Shown here: positions 20,107 to 26,618 of the stretch, piece by piece
Position numbering within the stretch: position 1 is the first letter of the stretch
How the letters are laid out: each line of letters begins with the position of its first letter
Assembly: GCF_900129585.1 (NCBI RefSeq)
Contig: NZ_FQWF01000004.1
Coordinates: 62,001-126,000 of the forward strand
DNA length: 64,000 nt
Source: Flavobacterium micromati
Lineage (GTDB): Bacteria > Bacteroidota > Bacteroidia > Flavobacteriales > Flavobacteriaceae
Direction: 5' to 3'
Made by a program: the position numbers and the translations under genes
Notes under the pieces: generated by a model
Seen by the model: the letters and a program-made list of their open reading frames with translations, nothing else
Told to the model about the DNA's origin: nothing
Database searches by the model: none

Positions 20107-20862
20107 ATGAAAAAAATCATAGTACTATTACTTGTTGTCCAATTTTCTTTTGCACAACAGAGTACGCGCAAACTAGTTTGGGAGGAGAATTTTGACGGTA
20201 AATTTTTAAATGAAAAAAGTTGGAACTTCGAGCTTGGCGATGGCTGTCCTAATTGTGGTTGGGGAAACAACGAAAGGCAATTGTACACCAACGAAAATCA
20301 CAAAGTAGCAGAAAATAAACTAGTTATTACGGCAAAAAAAGAAGGCGACAAATATACTTCGACTCGGTTGACTACCAAAGGCAAAAAAGAGTTTAAATAC
20401 GGCCGGTTTGAAGCGAGAGCAAAACTACCTGTTGGTCAAGGAGTTTGGCCGGCATTTTGGATGTTAGGTTCCAATATTAAAGAAGTTGGCTGGCCTAAAT
20501 GTGGTGAAATTGATATTTTAGAATATATTGGTAAAGAGCCTAATATGGTTTTTACCTCATTGCACACACAAGACAGTCACGGAAATACAATTAATACCAA
20601 GAAAACTAGATTTGATATTATAGAACAAGGTTTTCATATCTATGCTGTGGAATGGACAAAAGATAAAATGGATTTCTTTGTAGATGAACAATTAGTATAT
20701 ACGTTCCAACCTGAGAATAAAACGGAGGCGGTTTGGCCTTTCGATCAATCATTTTATTTGATTGTTAATATGGCAATTGGAGGAAACTTTGGCGGTCCAG
20801 AAGTTAACGATACAATTCTTCCTCAGGATTTTATTATTGATTACATTAAAGTTTATCAATAA
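20107..20862 (+). CDS. GH16 laminarinase, single-domain, secreted
   Basis: The protein has 251 residues. A signal peptide ends near residue 17 (VVQFSFAQQ) with no lipobox Cys, so it should be soluble and exported. The rest is one GH16 domain: GGWGxNER-like cleft (CGWGNNERQLYT), catalytic E134-I-D136-I-L-E139, and C-terminal FIIDYIKVYQ. It shares the WGNNE motif with the GH16 lipoprotein upstream but lacks the extra domains. It begins 6 bases after the GH3 stop, so it belongs to the same transcript and is the last gene of the locus. Two GH16 enzymes of different anchoring probably split the work between surface and periplasm. Confidence 0.92.
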   Translation: MKKIIVLLLVVQFSFAQQSTRKLVWEENFDGKFLNEKSWNFELGDGCPNCGWGNNERQLYTNENHKVAENKLVITAKKEGDKYTSTRLTTKGKKEFKYGRFEARAKLPVGQGVWPAFWMLGSNIKEVGWPKCGEIDILEYIGKEPNMVFTSLHTQDSHGNTINTKKTRFDIIEQGFHIYAVEWTKDKMDFFVDEQLVYTFQPENKTEAVWPFDQSFYLIVNMAIGGNFGGPEVNDTILPQDFIIDYIKVYQ

Positions 20863-20885
20863 TTTTAAATTTTATAATAAAAATT

Positions 20886-20919
20886 AAAGCCTGATTATTT
20901 CAGAAATAATCAGGCTTTA
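20886..20919 (+). terminator. Terminator of the glucan utilisation operon
   Basis: A perfect 15-bp stem (20886-20900 with 20904-20918, core GCCTGATTATTT) with a CAG loop lies 23 bases after the last GH16 stop and is followed by a T-rich stretch. Confidence 0.9.
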
Positions 20920-21087
20920 TTTATTCGTTATTTCGATTATTTGATACTTTTAGATAATCACACAGTATTATTATCCAGCTCTCTGAATTGTTCTTTACAT
21001 AGTAAATATAATGACCGGCGTTAAAAGTTGTGCAAATATTCCCGACACCTCACCCACACACTGTCTTCACATTTTGATTAATAATAT

Positions 21088-21990
21088 TTATTTCATACCC
21101 ATAATTGTACCATCTATTTTATCTAAATCTGAAGCATTAGCCTCTAAATGTTTCCCGTTAATTTTTAGAAATTGTTTGTTGGGTGAAATCGCATTAGTGT
21201 AAATGCGTTCAGCGTTGATAAACGGGATTACAGTATCGTCTGCACTGTGGACAATTAATAATGGTTTTTTTATTTGTGAAACATAGTTTTCAGACGCATA
21301 TATTTCTTTAACAAAAAGGCGAGTCATTATCTTTTTTCTATTTCCATCACTTGCTAAATCTTTGTGATTGGAAAAGGCACCTTCCGTAACAATTCCATCC
21401 ACTTTATCTTGCATTTTTGCAGCTACACAAATGGCCAAGTTTCCCCCGTAAGACACGCCGTGAATAAATAGCGGTAAACTGGAAATGTCGTTTCTTGTTT
21501 TCACATAATTTATGGCGTCTTCTCCATCCTTTAACAATTGCTTTCTAGTCGCTTTTCCTTTTGAAAAGCCAAATCCGCTGTAGTCAAAAATAAACACCTG
21601 ATAACCCTTTTTCACTAATGGCAAAATAAATTTCATTTGATAAAGCAAATTACTCCCGTTACCGTGAAAATGGATTAAAGTTGCTTTCGGGTTAAGGTCT
21701 TTTGGTTTTAACATCCAGCCATGTAACAAATATCCATTTGTAGAAGGAAAGTTGATACTTTCTATCGTATAAACTAATGTTACTGATTGGTTATTTTTAT
21801 CGAAAAAGCTTGGTTGGTGGTTTTTCCCAGCAAAAGTTATGATCATAGAATCAGTAGCTGTTTTGTTTACTACTAATTTTTCTAAATTGTCTTGAAATTT
21901 TGTAGGGTTTAAAAAGTTTTTGTTGAACGCGCAAGATGTCATTAAGAATGCGCCTAAAATTAATGCGATTTTGTGGAATTGTGTCTTCAT
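21088..21990 (-). CDS. Alpha/beta hydrolase lipoprotein
   Basis: The protein has 300 residues. A lipoprotein signal ends with Cys20 (LMTSCAFNK), placing it in the cell envelope. The alpha/beta hydrolase core shows an HFHGNGSN oxyanion region, the nucleophile elbow GVSYGG (Ser), the acid in HSADDTVIP and the His in GKHLE. This layout resembles the BEM46/FSH-like serine hydrolases seen in many Bacteroidota. The substrate is unknown; a carboxylic ester is the likely bond. It is transcribed away from the glucan locus and is preceded by a membrane-protein gene 29 bases upstream, with which it probably forms an operon. Confidence 0.8.
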   Translation of the reverse strand: MKTQFHKIALILGAFLMTSCAFNKNFLNPTKFQDNLEKLVVNKTATDSMIITFAGKNHQPSFFDKNNQSVTLVYTIESINFPSTNGYLLHGWMLKPKDLNPKATLIHFHGNGSNLLYQMKFILPLVKKGYQVFIFDYSGFGFSKGKATRKQLLKDGEDAINYVKTRNDISSLPLFIHGVSYGGNLAICVAAKMQDKVDGIVTEGAFSNHKDLASDGNRKKIMTRLFVKEIYASENYVSQIKKPLLIVHSADDTVIPFINAERIYTNAISPNKQFLKINGKHLEANASDLDKIDGTIMGMK

Positions 21991-22019
21991 TTTGTTTTGT
22001 TTTTAAATTTAAAATTGAT

Positions 22020-22682
22020 TTATATCTTAGTTTGAAATTGATTTACTTTGTTTTTTACTAATTTTTTTGCAATCGGAATGATAATTAAGCTGGGCAGAAT
22101 CCATAGAATCCATCCTTGATTTATTTGCACATTCACCACAATAAAAGCAGTTACTGTTGCAACATAAGCTCCTGCCATTCGCATTGCGTGTGTATTAATC
22201 CAATAGAATTTATTAGTGAAAGCTTTATTGAATTTTCTACCATCTGAAACGCCTAAAAAGATTGATATAGAACCAAAAAACAGGCATACTACACCAAAAT
22301 TATTATTAGATTGAAATAAAAAAAAGGCGAGAATAAGTATCGATATCCCAACTGAGATGCCGGTTATTGAAATTACATAATCAACAAATGTTGGTTCTAA
22401 CTTATTTTTAGTAATGCTTTTTAGTTGCAGGATTCGTAGTCCCGTACAAGTCAAATAAAAACTAAAGAAACCTATTAGCAATAAAAAATGATTCGTTTTC
22501 ATCAAACACATTAATGTACTTGTGATGAAAATAAATAACATAGCATAAAAAAATACTTTTCCAGCAATTTTATGTGTTTTGATCGAATTGGTTTTTGATA
22601 TTGCGACAGTTCCTGATGCTAAACCTGCGAAACCGCTTATGATGTGAATGATTAATACTAAAGTATAAATTGTTGCATACAT
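22020..22682 (-). CDS. Multi-pass membrane protein, DUF2306-like, function unknown
   Basis: From the ATG at 22682 (MYATIYTLVLIIHI) the protein has 220 residues. The frame is open to 22748, but those residues are not membrane-like. About six to seven hydrophobic helices are visible, with His residues at helix ends (LIIHIISGFAGL, TNSIKTHKIAGKVFFY, WINTHAMRMAGAYVA). The pattern HxxxG...KTHKxxG fits small DUF2306-like integral membrane proteins. It is encoded just upstream of the lipoprotein hydrolase. No function can be assigned. Confidence 0.65.
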   Translation of the reverse strand: MYATIYTLVLIIHIISGFAGLASGTVAISKTNSIKTHKIAGKVFFYAMLFIFITSTLMCLMKTNHFLLLIGFFSFYLTCTGLRILQLKSITKNKLEPTFVDYVISITGISVGISILILAFFLFQSNNNFGVVCLFFGSISIFLGVSDGRKFNKAFTNKFYWINTHAMRMAGAYVATVTAFIVVNVQINQGWILWILPSLIIIPIAKKLVKNKVNQFQTKI

Positions 22683-22868
22683 AACTTTCTGTTTTAAATT
22701 GTTTCGTTGAATTTGAACAAGACAAAATTGCGAGAAAAAAAGGTGCAAGAAATAAATTAGGGCTGTGTGACAACAAAAAGCGCTAATATGTTACAAATGG
22801 GAAGTTTTGGGTTAAAAAGGAGGGTCTTTTAGGGACAAACGGGAAGCCACTAACCGCCGAAGTACCTA

Positions 22869-23741
22869 TTAAATTGTTATTTTTTGCTTAATAGTCGCAT
22901 TTAAACTTCGACTTACCGGCACTAAAAATGGTAGAAGATTAATATTTAATTTATAACCCTGCGCATTACCAGAAAGTTGTGATACATTATTTAAGTTAAC
23001 ATAAAAAGATTTGTGGCAACGAAAAAAATAATGAGGTAGATTGTTTTGATTTTCTAATTTTTTTAAGCTCATTCTAAATATTACCTTTTTTAAATTATGA
23101 TTATTTAAATAGTAAATCGTGATGTAATTTTCTTCCGCTTCAGCGCATAAAAAATCACCCGCTTCTATTTCTAATTCTTCGGAAATATTATCTCCAATGA
23201 ATCGAACAATTTCTATTCTAGGAGTCATTTCTTCTGAAATAATATCTTTTTTTATTCTGTTTTCATTAATATTCTTAGCTTCACTCTTATATTTTTGAAC
23301 CAATAATTGTTGTTTAAAAAGTACTGAAAACAGCACTGGAAAAAGGGCAAAACCAAAAGTATATTTTAGTATTGAAAAGAATCCACTGAATGAAAAAGAC
23401 AACTTATAAAAAAATTGCGTGGCCAATAAATTGACTATTGCAATAGAGCCGACAATAAATAATAGAAAAACAATTTCCTTAATTACGGTCCATTTTTTTT
23501 CATCAAAAGTTTTAGGAAATAGAACGGGTAAACCAACTGCTATCAACAACGATGTAATAAAAGTTATTAATCCATATAAAAGACCAATTTTGAGTATTAA
23601 GTTTGAATTTTCATTATTTAATCCAAAAGGTTGAAAGAAATAAAAAATAGAAAAAATAATAATTCCTGCAAAAGAACAGATCAAAAAAGCAGTTTTCTTA
23701 TTATTAGGGAGCGGGTAAGGTTGCGTAAATATATTTGCCAT
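22869..23741 (-). CDS. Membrane-anchored LytTR transcription regulator
   Basis: The protein has 290 residues. Four hydrophobic helices occupy about residues 17-37, 47-69, 85-107 and 120-142. The C-terminal part from about residue 190 is a LytTR DNA-binding domain (FLCAEAEENYITIYYL, FFRCHKSFYVNLNNVSQLSGN, LLPFLVPVSRSLNATIK). Membrane-bound LytTR proteins without a receiver domain are common in Flavobacteriia, and the signal is probably sensed in or through the membrane. Targets are unknown; the hydrolase/membrane-protein pair immediately downstream on the same strand is the simplest guess. The start ATG at 23741 gives MANIFTQPYPLP. Confidence 0.85.
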   Translation of the reverse strand: MANIFTQPYPLPNNKKTAFLICSFAGIIIFSIFYFFQPFGLNNENSNLILKIGLLYGLITFITSLLIAVGLPVLFPKTFDEKKWTVIKEIVFLLFIVGSIAIVNLLATQFFYKLSFSFSGFFSILKYTFGFALFPVLFSVLFKQQLLVQKYKSEAKNINENRIKKDIISEEMTPRIEIVRFIGDNISEELEIEAGDFLCAEAEENYITIYYLNNHNLKKVIFRMSLKKLENQNNLPHYFFRCHKSFYVNLNNVSQLSGNAQGYKLNINLLPFLVPVSRSLNATIKQKITI

Positions 23742-24374
23742 TGTGAAAATAATTCTAAAGTTTAAAAATACGTTAAAATCATTTACGAGCCAGGAAAATA
23801 GTTTGTATTTTTGCTAAAAAATTAACTTTTTTTTAAATAAAAACACCATTTTTTCAATGTTTTGTTTTTTATTTAACTAAAAAATTCTGTTGCAACCCTG
23901 AGCTCCTCGAAGTGTTTTTCAAAAAATTGACGTTTTTAAAAATACAGTTTGCTCTTATTTACTCTGCCTTCAAAGTCGTAACAATGAGAAAAAAATCTCT
24001 GTAATGCAGCTCCCATATAAATAATCGCAAATACTGCATTATAAAAACGCAAAACACTTTACAATATAAAACCTGCTTTACAAAAAGCAAAAACGAGCTA
24101 ATTCAATATAAAAAAAGTCCAAAGATATTTTTCCTTTCAAATAAAATAAAAAATTAGAAATCGACGAAACACCTTTCGACAAGGAAACGAACTGACATCT
24201 TAAATATTATTTTTTTTTATTCCTGAAACGTTATTTTATTTTGTTTATTTGCAAAGAACAAAAAAATTTTGTTAAATTTGACCCCGTAACAATCTTAAAC
24301 AATTTAAGCCTATAATTGAAAACTACTTTTTAGAGCAATCTATACATTATAATTAATAACTAAAAAGTAAAATT
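23742..24374. other. 633-bp intergenic region upstream of the sigma factor
   Basis: No open reading frame with a plausible start was found in this gap. It is very A/T-rich with short homopolymer runs. A TATTTTTG box at 23806-23813 (+) lies 560 bases from the next gene and could drive an unannotated transcript, but nothing else supports one. The right end holds the sigma-gene promoter. Confidence 0.4.
24248..24280 (+). promoter_or_regulatory. Promoter of the sigma factor gene
   Basis: TTTG at 24248-24251 and TAAATTTG at 24273-24280 are separated by 21 bases, a full match to the Bacteroidota housekeeping promoter pattern (TTTG, then TAnnTTTG). The leader to the ATG at 24375 would be about 85 bases long. 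Confidence 0.7.
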
Positions 24375-24959
24375 ATGGCTATTACAAACCTCCCAGACGC
24401 GTTATTAGTTAAGGAATATGTCGCAGGTAACGAAGAAGCATTGTCTGCTTTAATAAAAAGACATCAATCAAAAATTTACGGCTTCATCTATTCTAAAATT
24501 CCAGATAAAGATATTACTAACGATGTTTTTCAAGATACTTTTATTAAGGTAATCAAAACTTTGAAATCAAATTCCTATAATGAAGAAGGCAAATTTTTGC
24601 CTTGGGTCATGCGTATTTCGCATAATTTAGTTGTCGATCATTATCGCAAAACCAAGAAAATGCCATTGTATAGAGAAACAGAAGAGTTCTCTATTTTCTC
24701 AATAATGTCTGATGACTCTTTGACTATTGAAAATAAAATAATAGCAGATCAAGTTGAAATGGATTTAAAAAGACTAATTGAAGAACTTCCTGCTGATCAA
24801 AAGGAGGTTTTGGTAATGCGTATGTACCAAGATATGAGTTTTAAAGAAATCTCTGAATCAACGGGTGTCAGTATCAATACCGCTTTAGGAAGAATGCGTT
24901 ATGCATTGATGAATTTAAGAAAAGTAATTGATAAACACCAAATTGTTTTAACCAATTAA
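24375..24959 (+). CDS. RNA polymerase sigma factor, sigma-70 family (ECF-like)
   Basis: The protein has 194 residues with the two-domain ECF layout. Region 2 lies at about residues 20-90 (LIKRHQSKIYGFIYSKI, DVFQDTFIKVIKTL, WVMRISHNLVVDHYRK). Region 4 lies at about 125-185 (LPADQKEVLVMRMYQDMSFKEISESTGVSINTALGRMRYALMNL), the helix-turn-helix that reads the minus-33 box. No membrane anti-sigma factor is encoded next to it, unlike many ECF pairs. A 47-codon gene follows 52 bases later on the same strand. Its long leader and strong promoter suggest regulated but constitutive-level expression. The regulon is unknown. Confidence 0.9.
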   Translation: MAITNLPDALLVKEYVAGNEEALSALIKRHQSKIYGFIYSKIPDKDITNDVFQDTFIKVIKTLKSNSYNEEGKFLPWVMRISHNLVVDHYRKTKKMPLYRETEEFSIFSIMSDDSLTIENKIIADQVEMDLKRLIEELPADQKEVLVMRMYQDMSFKEISESTGVSINTALGRMRYALMNLRKVIDKHQIVLTN

Positions 24960-25011
24960 CAATATACTAAAATTAGCTGCGTTGTAATATAAAACTAAAC
25001 TATAGTACTAC

Positions 25012-25155
25012 ATGGCAAAAATTTACTCAAAAAAACAACTGGTGTCCTCTTCAATGAAACCAGCTGCTGAGACAATTTCTTTTTTAATAAGCTACTCAAA
25101 AGCTTTAAGCATTATAAAAATAAATAATGTTAATTTTGAAATTATCTCGAACTAA
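25012..25155 (+). CDS. 47-residue protein downstream of sigma factor, function unknown
   Basis: An ATG at 25012 opens a 47-codon frame (MAKIYSKKQLVSSSMKPAAE...) ending with TAA at 25155. It is basic at the N terminus, with a short alpha-helical-looking middle (TISFLISYSKALSIIKI). It starts 52 bases after the sigma gene on the same strand and ends before the shared terminator at 25198, so the two would be co-transcribed. I think similar short proteins follow this sigma factor in other Flavobacterium genomes, but this was not checked. A role in binding the sigma factor or RNA polymerase is possible but is inference. Confidence 0.6.
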   Translation: MAKIYSKKQLVSSSMKPAAETISFLISYSKALSIIKINNVNFEIISN

Positions 25156-25197
25156 GAACTCCGCATTGAAAAAGTGATTTTTCAATAGAAAAAAACA

Positions 25198-25242
25198 AAA
25201 AAATCTGAATGTTTTCGGCTGAAAATATTCAGATTTTTTTAT
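25198..25242. terminator. Bidirectional terminator between sigma operon and nth
   Basis: A stem of about 15 bp (25201-25216 with 25221-25235, AAATCTGAAT arms) with a GGCT loop is preceded by an A run and followed by a T run. It overlaps the 3' end of nth on the minus strand and closes the sigma factor transcript on the plus strand. Confidence 0.85.
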
Positions 25243-25888
25243 TTTTTAAATAGGTGGTAATAACCGTTTTCCGACCTATAGTTTTTGTTATAATATCTTT
25301 CTCCAAATCCCAAGCGCGAGCGGGCGAATATTCCCTTCCGTACCAAATAATTTGCAAGTGTAAATCATTCCAAGTTTCCTCAGGAAAAATTCTTTTTGCA
25401 TCTTTTTCCGTTTGAACAACATTTTTTCCATTAGTCAAATTCCATCGATACATCAATCTATGAATGTGCGTATCCACCGGAAAAGCTGGCACACCAAAAG
25501 ATTGCGACATTACAACACTTGCCGTTTTGTGCCCTACAGCTGGTAATTCTTCAAGAAATTCAAAACTTTGAGGAACTTTTCCGCCGTGTTTATTAATCAA
25601 AATATGCGATAAACCATGAATTCCTTTTGACTTCATAGGCGATAAGCCACAAGGCCGAATAATATCTTTTATTTCCTCCACTGTCATCTTTATCATATCA
25701 TACGGGTTGTCAGCACGCGCAAAAAGCAGTGGTGTAATTTGATTTACGCGAACATCAGTACACTGAGCTGATAATAAAACCGCAATTAACAAAGTATAAG
25801 GATCTTTGTGATCTAGTGGAATTGGGATAGTAGGATACAATTCTTTTAACGTATTTATAACAAAAGTTACCCGTTCCTGCTTATTCAT
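25229..25888 (-). CDS. nth: Endonuclease III-type DNA glycosylase/AP lyase lacking the Fe-S cluster cysteines
   Basis: The protein has 219 residues and acts in base excision repair of oxidised pyrimidines. The helix-hairpin-helix LPAVGHKTAS carries Lys121, the Schiff-base residue (E. coli Lys120), and Asp139 in PVDTHIHRL matches the catalytic Asp138. The N-terminal LLIAVLLSAQCTD is also canonical. The C-terminal [4Fe-4S] loop of four Cys is absent: after YGREYSPARAW the sequence has no Cys at all. Catalytic residues are intact, so activity is still expected. The gene is single and ends at the shared terminator. Confidence 0.9.
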   Translation of the reverse strand: MNKQERVTFVINTLKELYPTIPIPLDHKDPYTLLIAVLLSAQCTDVRVNQITPLLFARADNPYDMIKMTVEEIKDIIRPCGLSPMKSKGIHGLSHILINKHGGKVPQSFEFLEELPAVGHKTASVVMSQSFGVPAFPVDTHIHRLMYRWNLTNGKNVVQTEKDAKRIFPEETWNDLHLQIIWYGREYSPARAWDLEKDIITKTIGRKTVITTYLKNKKI

Positions 25889-25934
25889 TTTTGTATTTTT
25901 ATAATTGTAAAAATAGTTTAATTTTCATTATGTG

Positions 25935-26073
25935 CCTAATCCAGCTGTTCATTGCAAGTCCTCCTTCATAAAACTTTTTTTCTAAGTTCATAAAGGAGCT
26001 TCCTGTCGGTCGCTCTTTATAAACAAGAAAAAATATTTTTTTTCAGTCCGGGCTTTTCATTTCCATCTGGGGC
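25935..26073. repeat. Structured intergenic element, copy 1
   Basis: Between nth and bcp. The left end has CCTAATCCAGCTGTTCATT and the right end CATTTCCATCTGGGGC, which can pair through CCAG/CTGG. The middle forms a long hairpin: TTTTTTCT with AGAAAAAA, GTT with AAC, and ATAAAGGAGC with GCTCTTTAT. The same ends with different inner stems occur at 44715-44797 and 53109-53248. Confidence 0.65.
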
Positions 26074-26124
26074 ATAAATCCGAGCTATCATTCAAAGTTA
26101 TCTAATTAATCAAATAATAAATAC

Positions 26125-26577
26125 ATGACAACATTAAAAAAAGGCGATAAAGCACCCAGTTTTTCAGGTGTCGATCAAGACGGTAAATCACATCAATTAG
26201 CTGATTATGCTGGTAAAAAACTAGTTGTTTTTTTCTACCCAAAAGCAAGCACGCCAGGATGTACCGCCGAAGCCTGCGATTTGCGAGACAACTTTGCGCG
26301 TTTCCAAGCTAATAATTATGAATTGCTGGGCGTAAGTGCTGATTCAGCAAAAGCCCAAGCCAAATTCAAAGAAAAATATGAATTTCCTTTTCCGCTATTG
26401 GCAGACGAAGATAAATCAGTAATTCAAGCTTTCGGAGTTTGGGGACCTAAAAAATTTATGGGAAAAGAATACGATGGAATCCACAGAACTACTTTTATAA
26501 TAGACGAAAACGGAATCATAGATGAGGTAATCGATAAAGTAAAAACTAAAGAACATGCTGCACAGATTTTAAAATAG
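26125..26577 (+). CDS. bcp: Thioredoxin-dependent thiol peroxidase (Bcp/PrxQ)
   Basis: The protein has 150 residues and reduces H2O2 and organic hydroperoxides with thioredoxin as partner, in the cytoplasm. The peroxidatic Cys46 sits in STPGCTAEACDL and the resolving Cys51 is five residues later, the alpha2-type PrxQ arrangement. FFYPKAST before it and the C-terminal GIHRTTFIIDENG are family signatures. The upstream gap holds structured element copy 1, and the downstream side opens directly into the 152-bp repeat array with no obvious ordinary terminator before the first repeated hairpin at 26643. Confidence 0.95.
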   Translation: MTTLKKGDKAPSFSGVDQDGKSHQLADYAGKKLVVFFYPKASTPGCTAEACDLRDNFARFQANNYELLGVSADSAKAQAKFKEKYEFPFPLLADEDKSVIQAFGVWGPKKFMGKEYDGIHRTTFIIDENGIIDEVIDKVKTKEHAAQILK

Positions 26578-26618
26578 TAGTAGCGTTAATTATTTAGAGT
26601 TTTAAACGCTATCAAGTT

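Noticed and set aside
20107..20862. Type IX secretion signal on the GH16 and other secreted enzymes
   Set aside because: The proteins end with their catalytic or barrel domain; no C-terminal sorting domain is seen in the GH16, GH3 or SusD proteins.
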